Both the position numbers and the translations under genes were made by a program. From Klebsiella sp. BIGb0407 (lineage in GTDB: Bacteria > Pseudomonadota > Gammaproteobacteria > Enterobacterales > Enterobacteriaceae): 64,000 nucleotides of DNA. Shown in pieces: positions 17,452-27,028 of this stretch (position 1 is the first letter of the stretch; each line of letters opens with the position of its first letter). The notes beneath the pieces were generated by a model. It ran no database searches and was not told the DNA's origin. It worked only from the letters and a program-made list of their open reading frames with translations. The stretch is taken from NCBI RefSeq assembly GCF_024807845.1, contig NZ_JANUEQ010000003.1, forward strand, positions 310,001 through 374,000. The letters are read 5' to 3'.

Positions 17452-19296
17452 TTACTGAATACGGGTTTCTGTGGCTCCGTTGTGCTGACCCTCGTCCGTC
17501 CCTTTCCAGCCATGCAGCCGGACAGAAGAGAGATGAAGCTTATCGTCGGTAATCATATCGCTGATTAAATGGTGACCTTTTTTCAGCATTTCAGCGCGTG
17601 TTGTCAGGCTATCGTCCATGGAAAGCTCTTCGAGAATTTGCGTGTTATAGCGACGGAAATGATCGCTCATTTCTTTGGCTTCATAGGCACCCACGCCCAG
17701 AGCTGTCAAAGCATCACGCCCCATACTCAGCGCACTTTCAAACACTTCTCGCTGCGGATGTTCAATACCTGCCCGGCGTAATGCCACATAGTGCTCCACG
17801 TCCCGCGCACGCGCCAGTTGCAAAAGGTGCGGGAAGTTAGTCTTCGCCATCTCCGTCAGCTCAAGGCTATTGTCAGGATCGTCAATGGCATTAATCAGCA
17901 GCTTAGCTTTATGCGCCCCGGCGGATTCCAGTAAGTCCTGTCTTGTTGCATCGCCGTAATAGACCTGCATCCCCAGCTTACGCAAGATTTCAATATGGTC
18001 AGGATCATGATCCAGTACCACCACCTTAACATTTGCGGTCATCAGCAAACGCCCGGCAATTTGCCCGAAACGCCCGAAGCCCGCAATAATCACGGCCGGA
18101 GCATCTTCATCAATGCTATCTGCCGGTAAGTCCTCTTTCTTCTTCATTCCCTCAGCGGCAGAGAGTGCAAGCAGTAATAATGGTGTAATCGCCATCGATA
18201 ACGCGGCCACTAAAATCAGCATTTTTGCCCAGTTATCGTCGAGCACCTGGGCACTGTTAGCCACCCCAATGACTACAAATGCAAATTCACTGCCCTGCCC
18301 GAGTAGCACCGCATACCAGCGTCTTTGTAGTCTGGCAACTCGGGTGATACGCGCCACCAGCCATAAGGTGAATAATTTGATGAGAAGAAAACCGGCCAGG
18401 AAACCGAGGACACGTAACGGATTCTCAAACAGGGTTCCGAAATCGATGGACATGCCAACGCCCATAAAGAACAGGCCAAGCAACAGTCCTTTGAAGGGTT
18501 CAATATCGCTTTCCAGCGCATGCCGGTATTCAGAACTTGCCAGCAGAACGCCTGCCAGGAAAGCCCCCATCGCCATAGACAGCCCCGCATTTTCCAGCAA
18601 AATACCGAAGCCAAATACCAGGAATAAGGCAACGGCACTGAACACTTCCCGGACGCCCGAGCGGGCAACAAACCGCAGAATAGGACGAGTAATATAGCGG
18701 CCGAGCAGAACAACCAGTACTAAAGCGGCAACTATCTTGGCGGTAGAGATACCGATGGAGTGAAGATCCATCGCGCTGCCAGTGCTGGATAGCAGTGGAA
18801 TAATCGCCACCAGGGGAATAGCCGCGATATCCTGAAGTAACAGCACCGAGAAAGTCGAACGGCCAACGGGCGAGGTCAGAAGGTTACGTTCATTCATCGC
18901 CGCCATGGCAATCGCCGTGGAGGATAGCGCTAACGTAAAGCCTATCAGTAACGCAACCGGCAAGCTTAGCCCCATCACCATCGAAAATGCAGAAAGGCCA
19001 AGCCCGCAGATAATCATCTGAAGGGTGCCGCTGCCAAACACGTCTCTGCGTATACTCCACAGACGCTTGGGATCCATCTCCAGCCCGATAACAAATAACA
19101 TCAGTACCACGCCAATTTCAGCAAACTCGAGAATAGTGTGTACGTTATCGACGAATTTTAAGCCCCAGGGGCCGATGATACAGCCTGCAATTAAATACCC
19201 CAGTACCGAACCGAGGCCAATACGCACCGCCAGCGGCACAATAAAGGCGGCAGCTCCCAGGTACACTAAGACCTGTTCAATGCTGTGACTATCCAC
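17452..19296 (-). CDS. kefC: Glutathione-regulated potassium-efflux system protein KefC
   Basis: Ligand-gated K+/H+ antiporter of the inner membrane that protects against electrophiles. It has 614 aa from the GTG at 19296, which overlaps the kefF stop and gives [14 protein letters not shown], as in other KefC proteins. An upstream frame to 19392 lies inside kefF. The N-terminal Na+/H+ exchanger domain (about 1-375) has [18 protein letters not shown] and [17 protein letters not shown]. The C-terminal RCK domain (about 395-515) has the Rossmann motif [11 protein letters not shown], where glutathione and its adducts act. Length and gene order (kefF before kefC) equal those of E. coli. Confidence 0.95.
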   Translation of the reverse strand: MDSHSIEQVLVYLGAAAFIVPLAVRIGLGSVLGYLIAGCIIGPWGLKFVDNVHTILEFAEIGVVLMLFVIGLEMDPKRLWSIRRDVFGSGTLQMIICGLGLSAFSMVMGLSLPVALLIGFTLALSSTAIAMAAMNERNLLTSPVGRSTFSVLLLQDIAAIPLVAIIPLLSSTGSAMDLHSIGISTAKIVAALVLVVLLGRYITRPILRFVARSGVREVFSAVALFLVFGFGILLENAGLSMAMGAFLAGVLLASSEYRHALESDIEPFKGLLLGLFFMGVGMSIDFGTLFENPLRVLGFLAGFLLIKLFTLWLVARITRVARLQRRWYAVLLGQGSEFAFVVIGVANSAQVLDDNWAKMLILVAALSMAITPLLLLALSAAEGMKKKEDLPADSIDEDAPAVIIAGFGRFGQIAGRLLMTANVKVVVLDHDPDHIEILRKLGMQVYYGDATRQDLLESAGAHKAKLLINAIDDPDNSLELTEMAKTNFPHLLQLARARDVEHYVALRRAGIEHPQREVFESALSMGRDALTALGVGAYEAKEMSDHFRRYNTQILEELSMDDSLTTRAEMLKKGHHLISDMITDDKLHLSSVRLHGWKGTDEGQHNGATETRIQ

Positions 19297-19819
19297 GCTT
19301 CGCCTCCAGCCATTCAACCAGTCTCTGCTTATAGCGTTCAGCGCCGCGCTGTAATTCGCCATCATCACCGGCAAACGCATTATGTACGGCAAACGGGGGA
19401 AGCCAGTTCATACCGCAATAGAGCGCTGTGGCCTGTAGTGGCTGCGCCAGGATATCAAAACCAGGGTGGTCACCCAGTGAGAAATGACTTGAATTTCCGC
19501 CCGTAGAGACCGCCCAGAGGAACGATTTACCCTGTAATTGCTTACCGTCAGGCCCATAAGCCCAGCCATAGGCCAGCACTTTATCCAGCCATAGTTTCAA
19601 CAGAGGGGGCATGCTGTACCACTGCATCGGGTGTTGAAGAATAATAAGGCTGGCTTCTGAAAGCAGGTGTTGTTCACGGGCTACATCTATCGAAAAATCA
19701 GGATAGTTATCGTACAGGGAATGGATTTTCACCTCGGGGAGCAAACTCGCCTGCTCCAGCATAAAACGGTTAGCATGAGAAAAGTTCGCATAAGGGTGAG
19801 CGTAGATGATTAAAATCAC
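19289..19819 (-). CDS. kefF: Glutathione-regulated potassium-efflux ancillary protein KefF
   Basis: 176 aa, the same length as E. coli KefF. It is a flavodoxin-fold quinone reductase that binds the KefC channel domain and is needed for full activity. Visible features are the phosphate-binding start [16 protein letters not shown], the FMN-site region [29 protein letters not shown], and [11 protein letters not shown]. It overlaps kefC by 8 bp, so both are made together. Confidence 0.95.
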   Translation of the reverse strand: MILIIYAHPYANFSHANRFMLEQASLLPEVKIHSLYDNYPDFSIDVAREQHLLSEASLIILQHPMQWYSMPPLLKLWLDKVLAYGWAYGPDGKQLQGKSFLWAVSTGGNSSHFSLGDHPGFDILAQPLQATALYCGMNWLPPFAVHNAFAGDDGELQRGAERYKQRLVEWLEAKRG

Positions 19820-20017
19820 GAAAAAGTATCCATAACGTAGCGGTGTAGAAACAATATTATATCTGAGGTATGAGCGATACAGAGAACGGAGAAAAGCAAC
19901 AGACTATTTCTCTTATCAGAATAGCCTACAAGAAGAAGGGATATCATTTAACAGAAAGCCGGAGCCTTTAGCTCTGCACTGAGCGTTAAGATATAGCGCT
20001 CTGCTCCAACATAGGAA

Positions 20018-20050
20018 AATATCCGCCGAAATATTAATTCGCCGGATATT
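20018..20050 (-). terminator. Probable terminator of the outer-membrane barrel gene
   Basis: AATATCCG (20018-20025) pairs with CGGATATT (20043-20050), 25 bp past the stop, with TTTT following on the minus strand. Confidence 0.5.
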
Positions 20051-20074
20051 ATTAACTAAATCAAATAAAGCTCA

Positions 20075-20761
20075 TCAGAATAAATATCTGACGCCTAAAA
20101 CCAGCTCTTGTGATTTTAAGTGCGCTTTCATCTGTTCATCTTGCAGATGTCTGGCGTTGTCAAAAGTATTCATGCCGCTTTCAACTTTACCTAAATCAAT
20201 ATAGCGATAGCCTAAATCAAAGTTTAATTTATCAATCGGCTCATAGCTGACGCCCGCGCCAACAGAATATGCCAGATTAGTATCGGTATTACTGCTGTAT
20301 TGACGCGTGGTATTACCCTGCCAGCCAGATGATTGGACTTTAGCAATACCGAGACCAACGGTGCCATACAGGGAGATGCCCTGATAGATTTCATAGTCGC
20401 GATACGCGTTCAGCATTAAACGCTGAGAATCAGTTTTATGATGATTCAGGCTGGCAGGGAAAGTCGTGGATCCACTGGTATATTCACTTTTTTTCTTAAA
20501 GGTATATTCAGCCTCGGTACGCCAGCCATTACCATATTGATAACCTGCTGCCACTGAACCATTATAAAAATTGTCTTTATCGTCACCTGCTGCAAACTGG
20601 CCAATACCCGGACGGCTGCTGGTGTCCATACTATCGGCTTTTTGCCAGACTTTACTCAGTCTCGCAGCGCCGTAATAACCTTCATCGCTTACCGATGCCA
20701 TCGCGCTTGTGGATAATCCAGCTAAAGCTAACGCCATTAACGAAAGTGTTAATTTTTTCAT
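20075..20761 (-). CDS. Outer-membrane beta-barrel protein (OmpA-like/porin family), unidentified
   Basis: 228 aa. The signal peptide is residues 1-22 (STSAMA before SVSDEGYYG). The mature part opens with YYGAARLSKVW and consists of alternating amphipathic strands (VAAGYQYGNGWRTEAEYTF, LYGTVGLGIAKVQ, SVGAGVSYEPIDKLNFDLGYRYIDLG), ending in LVLGVRYLF. The final aromatic residue is the usual Bam recognition signal. Such small 8-stranded barrels include adhesins (Tia/Hek-like) and structural proteins. I do not recognise a specific member. It stands alone between AT-rich gaps, which would fit an acquired gene. Confidence 0.7.
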   Translation of the reverse strand: MKKLTLSLMALALAGLSTSAMASVSDEGYYGAARLSKVWQKADSMDTSSRPGIGQFAAGDDKDNFYNGSVAAGYQYGNGWRTEAEYTFKKKSEYTSGSTTFPASLNHHKTDSQRLMLNAYRDYEIYQGISLYGTVGLGIAKVQSSGWQGNTTRQYSSNTDTNLAYSVGAGVSYEPIDKLNFDLGYRYIDLGKVESGMNTFDNARHLQDEQMKAHLKSQELVLGVRYLF

Positions 20762-21246
20762 TAAAAAATACCTTTAATTTTAGTTATTGAGAAAGATACA
20801 GCAAAAATAATTCACAATATTATATTTAACCTGCCAACCAATATAAAAAATCACTATTGCCAGACTTATTTCGCCCTTTGCAACACCAATAAAATATGAC
20901 TGATATAAATAATATTCTCTCAATCCTAATTTATTCAGGTAACGAATAACAACTGTTTATTTCCAGCTCATCTGATGAGTTATTTTGAAGAAACCCACTG
21001 AAATATCATTCACGTTTAAAGAGCGTTTACGATCAGGCGCTTACTTAAGGCGTATTCTTATTGCTTAAAGTAAAATCACCTTTAATTTAACAATGCTTAT
21101 CTTTATTGTTGATATATAAAAACAAAAACAACACAAAAACAAACCAAAGCACACTAAACATTTTAACATCATAAGTGTAAAAGATAATCTCAGATGTTAT
21201 ATCTTGTCATCAAAATCAAACAGTCGTAATTATTTGTAAGCTGATT
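20762..21246. other. AT-rich intergenic region without recognisable genes
   Basis: About 485 bp, strongly AT-rich with A-tracts (for example 21117-21150). Part must be the promoter of the minus-strand barrel gene. No ORF, tRNA or clear operator was found. The base composition suggests H-NS silencing or foreign origin. Confidence 0.5.
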
Positions 21247-21250
21247 TACA

Positions 21251-21277
21251 AAAAGGCCTGCCAACAGGCAGGCCATA
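21251..21277 (-). terminator. Intrinsic terminator of the ChaN/peptidase/receptor operon
   Basis: GGCCTGCC (21255-21262) and GGCAGGCC (21267-21274) form an 8-bp GC stem with a 4-base loop. On the minus strand TTTTTG follows. It lies 20 bp after the receptor stop. Confidence 0.85.
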
Positions 21278-21294
21278 AAAAGAGAGGGATAAAA

Positions 21295-23520
21295 CTAGAA
21301 GCTAAGTTCTCCGCCGAAGATATAGGTTCGGCCCCGGGCGGTGGTATTGATGGAACGGCCATCATCCCCGGCGTAGTTATAGTCCTGGTTCATTTTATTC
21401 AGCGCATCGGCATAGTTCTTATTGCCCAGGTTCTGGACACTGAAGCGTAGCAGCACGTTGTCAGTCACCTGATAGTTACTGTACAAATCAACCACGGTCG
21501 GAATATCCGGCATCGCTTCTTTTTCCAGCAGACCGGAGTCACCATTAATACCCTCGGTGCTGAGGCGCTTTGATTTACCGGTGAATTTAATCAGGCTACC
21601 GACAACCAGTTTCTTATCAAAGAAACGTGCGCCCACATCTACGGTGGCATAGCTTTTCGGCAAGTCGCTTAAGTCATCATAACCAAATCCGCCTATAGTT
21701 GTACTGGCTACTGAAGTAGGCTGATTAGTGTTCTGCTTGCTCCAGGAAACATTCAGGTAGGCAAATTCAGCGTCATAGCCTGCCTCAATTTCATAGCCAT
21801 CAGTTCTGACTTCTGACTGCGAATTGGTAAATATATTGGCCTGGAAGCTCCCCTGAGAGTTGTTAATATCCTGACACAAGGCTCCCTCATAACAGATAAA
21901 GAAACGCTCACTGTTGATATAATTGTTAATCCGGGTTTGATAAGCCAAAGCTTTCAGACGAAATGAATCCTGCTCAAGTAGAATGCCGTTCTGATTGATA
22001 TTGAAACCAACCTGAGCGGTTTTTGCTTTTTCCGGTTTAAGGAAAGGGTTCATTGACGCTCCACCCTCATTGGCGAAAAAGACCTCTTGTGGGACCGGTG
22101 CGCGTGAAGAGTAGCTATAGCTGACAAAAGGTTGCAGCCAGGGAGTAACCTGTGCCGAAAACTCAATACTTGGATTGACTGCGTGATCATTAAGCTCAAT
22201 ATGAGCGTCTCCCTGAGGGAAGCAGCGCTGGCCATCAAGGCAGGCGGGCTTAAACCCTTTGACCCGGAAGTCGCTGTAGTTGAGGTTAAGATCGAGCTGA
22301 TAGATATCTTTGTTAATCGTCAGCCCCGTAAACACCGAAGTGACTTTCTGTTTACCGGCTGGAGCGAAAGTATTGTGAGTTTTCTCATCGCTATTATCAA
22401 ACATACGCTCATATCGCGTATCCATCAGTTTACCGCCTAACTGCCAGGCAAAGTCATAGTCACTCAGAGAGAAACGGCTGGTATTAGTAAGCGTAATAGC
22501 ATTTGAACGGTTGGTGGTAACGGCGTGGTTGGCATCACTCAGCGAGTCAGCATCATAGGCCTGGCGCGACTTACTGGTGCTGACAAGCATATTTATATCA
22601 ATCAGCTCTGACAGGGGCGTATAGTCATACTTAAGGTAATAGTCGTCGCTGGTAATATCTCTGCGAGTAAATTTATTCTCATAATTACGGCCTGAGAATT
22701 CAATTTTATTAAAACGATCCGGGTTAATATTCAGTTTATAAAGCTGTGATTTCGGCTTCTGCTTCATATACTGGGTATCGTTTCCAAGAAATTCGCTGCT
22801 ACTAACACCTGCGCCATTCTCAAAGGTGGCATGCTGCACATTGCCGCTTAGCCCCACTAATCCACCGATACTCCCGCCATCCCCCAGAGCAGCAGTACGG
22901 CCAGCAACCGCAATCATACCCGTACGGCCAAAACCATTATCACCGACAGAGAAGCGCGACAAAACGCCTACCTGACGATGTTTTTTCAATAAATCATCAA
23001 CGCCAATGGTGCGCATATTGGCGCTTCCCGCCAGGGCATTCACGCCTTGAGGGCCACCGCTGTTACCCCGTTGAATATCAATACTGGCTAAAAAGTTAGG
23101 GTCGATTAACACCCCGGAAGAACTGTTGTTTCCACCGTGATAACTCGAGGGCGTGGTGCCATAGAACGACTGGCTGACACCATCAACCATGGTATTCACC
23201 CGACCAAAACCACTCATCCCACGAATATTGACGTTTACCGTCCCCTGGGAAAGATCTTGTTGGGTATAGGTACCCGGAACGCTTCGGAACAGAGAGTCAA
23301 CACTTTGCAAGTTAGTGTTAACTTTACGAGTGCTGTGTGCACCGGCTTTAGTAAAGGTCTCTTCAGCAGAGCCCACTCCACTCTCTTCCGATTGCTGGCT
23401 ATCGTCAGAAACTTCTAAGGCAGAGAAATTCGACTCTTTGCTTTCAGTCGCGCTACTGGCTACAACAGGCAATAAAAGACAGCCAGCTAAAGCAACATTA
23501 GCCACTTGGATATACTTCAC
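21295..23520 (-). CDS. TonB-dependent outer-membrane receptor (hemoglobin/HasR-like plug type)
   Basis: 741 aa. The GTG start overlaps the stop of the peptidase gene (GTGA) and has a CCAGGAG SD, so it is translationally coupled to it. The signal peptide is residues 1-23. The plug is recognisable from VDSLFRSVPGTYTQQD, NVNIRGMSGFGRVNTMVDGV and ASIDIQRGNSGGPQG to AGSANMRTIGVDDLL. The C-terminal barrel ends in YIFGGELSF with a terminal Phe. The plug is of the same type as the large receptor at 40348-43041, a group including heme/haemoglobin receptors. There is no N-terminal signalling domain. The ligand is unknown, and its operon partner, a secreted oligopeptidase, suggests a protein or peptide carrier. 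Confidence 0.85.
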   Translation of the reverse strand: MKYIQVANVALAGCLLLPVVASSATESKESNFSALEVSDDSQQSEESGVGSAEETFTKAGAHSTRKVNTNLQSVDSLFRSVPGTYTQQDLSQGTVNVNIRGMSGFGRVNTMVDGVSQSFYGTTPSSYHGGNNSSSGVLIDPNFLASIDIQRGNSGGPQGVNALAGSANMRTIGVDDLLKKHRQVGVLSRFSVGDNGFGRTGMIAVAGRTAALGDGGSIGGLVGLSGNVQHATFENGAGVSSSEFLGNDTQYMKQKPKSQLYKLNINPDRFNKIEFSGRNYENKFTRRDITSDDYYLKYDYTPLSELIDINMLVSTSKSRQAYDADSLSDANHAVTTNRSNAITLTNTSRFSLSDYDFAWQLGGKLMDTRYERMFDNSDEKTHNTFAPAGKQKVTSVFTGLTINKDIYQLDLNLNYSDFRVKGFKPACLDGQRCFPQGDAHIELNDHAVNPSIEFSAQVTPWLQPFVSYSYSSRAPVPQEVFFANEGGASMNPFLKPEKAKTAQVGFNINQNGILLEQDSFRLKALAYQTRINNYINSERFFICYEGALCQDINNSQGSFQANIFTNSQSEVRTDGYEIEAGYDAEFAYLNVSWSKQNTNQPTSVASTTIGGFGYDDLSDLPKSYATVDVGARFFDKKLVVGSLIKFTGKSKRLSTEGINGDSGLLEKEAMPDIPTVVDLYSNYQVTDNVLLRFSVQNLGNKNYADALNKMNQDYNYAGDDGRSINTTARGRTYIFGGELSF

Positions 23521-25643
23521 GGCGTAACTCCTGGATTTTTATTTTTTTGCTGATCGATAAAGATAAGAAAGCTGAAAGCATTGGCTGAGTCCTGCAGGCG
23601 GGAATAACGTCCGCTACGTCCGCCGTGGCCCGCATTCATATTGGTATTCAACAGGAAGGTCGCCTGTGGGTTTTGATTCACCGCGCGCAGTCGGGCAATA
23701 TATTTAGCCGCTTCCCAGTAAGGCACCTGGGTGTCATTTAAGCTCGTGGTAATAAGCATATCCGGATAGGACTTCTCAGCGAGATTGTCATAAGGGCTGT
23801 AGCTTTTAATCAGTGAGTAATACTCAGGCGTGGCAGGATTTCCCCATTCGGCATACTCCTGCTGAGTCAGGGGGAGCGAACTATCGAGCATCGTATTCAG
23901 TACATCAACAAAAGGAACTTGTAATACGGCCGCTGAAAACAGCTCAGGTGCCTGATTTATCGCAGCAGCCACCAGCAAGCCACCCGCGCTGCCTCCCATG
24001 GCATAAACCCGCTGTTTTTCCCCATAGCCCTCAGCAACCAGGCCACGGGCACTGTCGATAAAGTCATTGAAACTATTTTGTTTGTGAGCCAGTTTCCCCT
24101 GCTGATACCAGTCAACGCCTTTCTCCCCTCCGCCGCGTACATGAACCAGAGCGAAGACAAAACCTCTGTCTAACAGACTCAGGCGCGGGGCGCTAAAGGC
24201 GGCATCCAGACTCATACCATAGGCACCATAGCCATAAACCAGCAGCGGGTTTTTCCCTTCATGGAAGCGGTCTTTACGCCATACCAGAGAGACAGGAATT
24301 GACTCGCCATCCCGGGCGGTAATAAAGACCAGTTTGCTGTCATAGTCACCGGCCTGATAGTCAGCAATTTTGCGCTGATGCACCGGCTTAGCACTACCGG
24401 TAGTCAAATCCCACTGCTCATAGCTCAGCGGTCGGTTCAGGGAGGAATAGATATAGTTGAATACCTTTGCGGAGCTATCCGTATTACTGCCCTGGCGGGC
24501 CATATAGCTGGCATCCGGAAATTGCAGAGTTTGCCACTGGCCAGTAGTCAAGTCGTATTTAGTAAACTGCGTTTTGCCCTCACTGCGTTTGGTGATAATC
24601 AGCCAGTGCCCCAGCAGGTCAAAACTCTCAATCAGGGTCTCTTTCTCTGGAGCCACCAGGGATTGCAGCGCGCTACCGGGCTGAGATGCGGTATAGATAG
24701 CAAAGTTTTTATCCTGGTGATTACTGCGAATATAGAAACGCCCGGCAAAGTGATCGGCATAGTACTCCACCCCTTCCGCTCTCGGCTTAATCACCTGAAT
24801 TCTGGCTTCAGGAGAAGTCAGGGATAACGCCCTGACTTCTGAAATATCATTCCCGCTAAGGGTAATCAGCAGATAATCCCCTGAAGCTGAGCGCGCAATA
24901 CCGGTAAAAAAACGGCCATCGGGTTCAAAATAGACCTCAGTATCCGCTTGCTGACTTCCGATAATATGGCGCATGACCCGATTAGGGGTCAGGGTTTGCT
25001 CATCGTTCAGCACATAGTAAATTTGTTTACCGTCCTGGCTGAAAACCATATTGCCTGAGGTGTGCAGAAGTGAATCGGTCAGCCACTGGTTCGCCGCGGT
25101 ATCCAGTAATGAGATCTGACTCTGGCTGTCGCCGCTGAAATCCTCTGCCACGGCGATAAAACGATTATCCTCACTGACCGCGTAACCCGACATTCGATAG
25201 AATGCCTTGCCGGCACCACGCGTATTGGCATCGATCACTTCTTGCCAGTCTGTACTGCCCTTTTTCTGCCGGAAGATAACCGGGTAGTTGGCCAAGTCCG
25301 GGTAGCGGCTCTGATAGGTCCAGTCATTCTTGGTATAAGGTGGGATATAACGTTGTTCTTCCTGGCGGGCGCTCATCTCCCGATAAATCTCTTCGGTCAG
25401 GGGCTGCCAGTCCTTGGACTTTTCGGAACTGTAGGTATTCTCCGCCTCAAGGTAGTCGATAACTTTTTGATTCTGCCGACTGTCATCGCGCAGCCAGCGG
25501 TAACTATCAACCCGGGTATCCTGGAGGGTGGTCAGTGTCTCCGGTATAACTTCAGCAACAGGCGCCTTAAGCTGAATGTCAGCCAGACACAGTTTTGCGG
25601 CAAAAAGACAGCCCGCCGCGAGAATAAAACGCAGATTACACAT
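23517..25643 (-). CDS. Exported prolyl oligopeptidase family S9 peptidase
   Basis: 708 aa, similar in domain plan to E. coli oligopeptidase B (PtrB): an N-terminal seven-blade propeller (about 75-430) and a C-terminal alpha/beta hydrolase. The catalytic triad appears intact: Ser552 in GGSAGG, Asp637 in SLNDTQVPYW, and His673 in NAGHGGRSG, with the same spacing as in PtrB. Unlike PtrB it starts with a signal peptide (FILAAGCLFAAKLCLA, cleavage near residue 22), so it should act in the periplasm. It is encoded directly before and overlapping a TonB receptor, in a Fur-controlled operon, which points to processing of an imported peptide or protein ligand. Cytosolic housekeeping is unlikely. Confidence 0.88.
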   Translation of the reverse strand: MCNLRFILAAGCLFAAKLCLADIQLKAPVAEVIPETLTTLQDTRVDSYRWLRDDSRQNQKVIDYLEAENTYSSEKSKDWQPLTEEIYREMSARQEEQRYIPPYTKNDWTYQSRYPDLANYPVIFRQKKGSTDWQEVIDANTRGAGKAFYRMSGYAVSEDNRFIAVAEDFSGDSQSQISLLDTAANQWLTDSLLHTSGNMVFSQDGKQIYYVLNDEQTLTPNRVMRHIIGSQQADTEVYFEPDGRFFTGIARSASGDYLLITLSGNDISEVRALSLTSPEARIQVIKPRAEGVEYYADHFAGRFYIRSNHQDKNFAIYTASQPGSALQSLVAPEKETLIESFDLLGHWLIITKRSEGKTQFTKYDLTTGQWQTLQFPDASYMARQGSNTDSSAKVFNYIYSSLNRPLSYEQWDLTTGSAKPVHQRKIADYQAGDYDSKLVFITARDGESIPVSLVWRKDRFHEGKNPLLVYGYGAYGMSLDAAFSAPRLSLLDRGFVFALVHVRGGGEKGVDWYQQGKLAHKQNSFNDFIDSARGLVAEGYGEKQRVYAMGGSAGGLLVAAAINQAPELFSAAVLQVPFVDVLNTMLDSSLPLTQQEYAEWGNPATPEYYSLIKSYSPYDNLAEKSYPDMLITTSLNDTQVPYWEAAKYIARLRAVNQNPQATFLLNTNMNAGHGGRSGRYSRLQDSANAFSFLIFIDQQKNKNPGVTP

Positions 25644-26074
25644 AAAATAATACTCTTGGTCAGGGTCGCATTCCCCTGAATAGCCTGCTGCTTCAGGGTA
25701 TTTTGTTTTTTAGCATCGATATGTTTTGGCGTCACTTTGGTGACTTTTTGTGGATTTTTCTCCGCAAACTCACCGGTTTCTGCGGCTAAAATGCGCGCTA
25801 CCTCTTCCTTCTGTGGCGTCTGTTCAGCAGCGGAAGCTTCCGCCTTCTGCTGCTGATTCACGCCCAGAGGCAAAATCGCTTTCGGCTGACTTACCTGAAT
25901 CTGTTCGGCAAAACTGAGCATGATCGCCGCCGGAGGAACCTTTACCGGCGTCTCGTCAACAAAGGTGACAATCAGTAAAGCAACAATGCCCAGATGGAAA
26001 ATCACGCTCAGTGCAGAAGAGAGACCATAGCGCAGAGGCTCTCGTTCCAGTACCGGAGAAAATGAAGCCGTCAT
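25532..26074 (-). CDS. TonB/HasB-like energy transducer, N-terminal part only (C-terminal domain missing)
   Basis: The frame encodes 180 aa. Residues 1-40 have a short basic-flanked N-terminus and one membrane helix (LSVIFHLGIVALLIVTFV), followed by a TonB-like periplasmic spacer with PPAAIMLSF and charged Lys/Glu-rich stretches up to about residue 130. The globular C-terminal domain (YPARARxxxIEG type) that contacts receptors is absent. Instead the last 37 codons run out of frame over the start of the peptidase gene. The ATG overlaps the stop of the preceding lipoprotein gene (TAATG). It may be a 3'-deleted tonB homologue, in effect a pseudogene, or a short membrane partner with another role. 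Confidence 0.6.
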   Translation of the reverse strand: MTASFSPVLEREPLRYGLSSALSVIFHLGIVALLIVTFVDETPVKVPPAAIMLSFAEQIQVSQPKAILPLGVNQQQKAEASAAEQTPQKEEVARILAAETGEFAEKNPQKVTKVTPKHIDAKKQNTLKQQAIQGNATLTKSIILCVICVLFSRRAVFLPQNCVWLTFSLRRLLLKLYRRH

Positions 26075-26946
26075 TATGGTGTAACCGCGTCGACGTACCA
26101 GATGTAGTCTGCTTCAGCGCGGGTAATATTCATCCCCTTCTCCCCCAGCATAACCACCACCGGCTTCTGGCCTGGAGCCAAGTCTTGCAGATGAAGCGGG
26201 ACACCTAAGTTACTGGCAGCATGGAAGGCACCGGCGATTAATAACGTTGGTTTAGGCGCTTTAAGTAACTGTTGTGCCATAAAGCGATCGCGTTGTTGCT
26301 GAACCGCCAGCATGGATGCAACTTGTTCACAGCAAATTGGCTCGTCGTGCATCTCAATAATCAGCTGTGACATCTTTTCAATGACCGCTGGCTGCCGGGA
26401 TAATTGCCCCTCTGGTCGTACCCGGTTTTTATAGAATTCAGTGACTTTATCCTCACTGATATTTCCCGCCAGAACCGGATAGTCTGCCTGCAAACTGCTG
26501 ATTATCATGGTGCGATAAAGCGGCCAGGGCCAGCCGATATTCCAGGCCAGTAGTTCTTGAATACGACGCTCGCGGATATAAGGATTATCTTTAAGACCGG
26601 CCTCAATGGTTTTAACCGCCTCTTGCTGGTCAGTGGTTATCATTTCGAGGATAACGCTGCCCTGAGGACGAAGGGTGGCAAGCTGTTCAAGCAGCCACTG
26701 CTCAATCAGATGATGGCTCGGGTTATCATGTTTTTCCCCGACTATCACCATCGGTTTATCACTTATCGCCTTCAGTAACGCGCGAGGTGTTATCTGCTCT
26801 GAAGTCTTCAGATCAATTATCTGTGCAGTTGCATCCAGAGCCGTATCAGGCACAGCCGAAGAAGTGATTCTGTCATTTTGTTTTTGCTGGCAACCTACTG
26901 CCAGGAACAGCAGCCCGGTAAAAATCAGTTGCATGATTTTTAACAT
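26074..26946 (-). CDS. ChaN-family iron-regulated lipoprotein
   Basis: 290 aa. The lipoprotein signal is clear: MQLIFTGLLFLAVGC with the lipobox cysteine at residue 19 (LAVGCQQ). The body matches the ChaN/COG3016 family (Tiki-like/EreA fold) with VIVGEKHDNPSHHLIEQWLLEQL, SVILEMITTDQQ, LAWNIGWPWPLYRTMI and LLIAGAFHAASNLGVPLHL. ChaN of Campylobacter binds heme, and family members commonly sit in iron operons. It is the first gene of the four-gene unit and lies directly behind a strong Fur box. It is anchored in the inner or outer membrane facing the periplasm. Confidence 0.85.
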   Translation of the reverse strand: MLKIMQLIFTGLLFLAVGCQQKQNDRITSSAVPDTALDATAQIIDLKTSEQITPRALLKAISDKPMVIVGEKHDNPSHHLIEQWLLEQLATLRPQGSVILEMITTDQQEAVKTIEAGLKDNPYIRERRIQELLAWNIGWPWPLYRTMIISSLQADYPVLAGNISEDKVTEFYKNRVRPEGQLSRQPAVIEKMSQLIIEMHDEPICCEQVASMLAVQQQRDRFMAQQLLKAPKPTLLIAGAFHAASNLGVPLHLQDLAPGQKPVVVMLGEKGMNITRAEADYIWYVDAVTP

Positions 26947-27000
26947 ATCAAACCCAACGCCTTAGTACTTTCTATACAATTGCTACAAACGATTATCGGC

Positions 27001-27028
27001 ATGATAATTATTCTCATAATCATTATCA
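27001..27028 (-). promoter_or_regulatory. Fur box upstream of the ChaN-led operon
   Basis: On the minus strand GATAATGATTATGAGAATAATTATC contains overlapping 7-1-7 Fur motifs (positions 27003-27027), about 55 bp before the ATG. The match to GATAATGATAATCATTATC is very good, which indicates repression by Fe-Fur of the whole chaN/tonB-like/peptidase/receptor operon. Confidence 0.85.

Noticed and set aside
18113-18697. 194-codon frame antisense to kefC
   Set aside because: Mirror of a well conserved coding gene; no SD or family resemblance.
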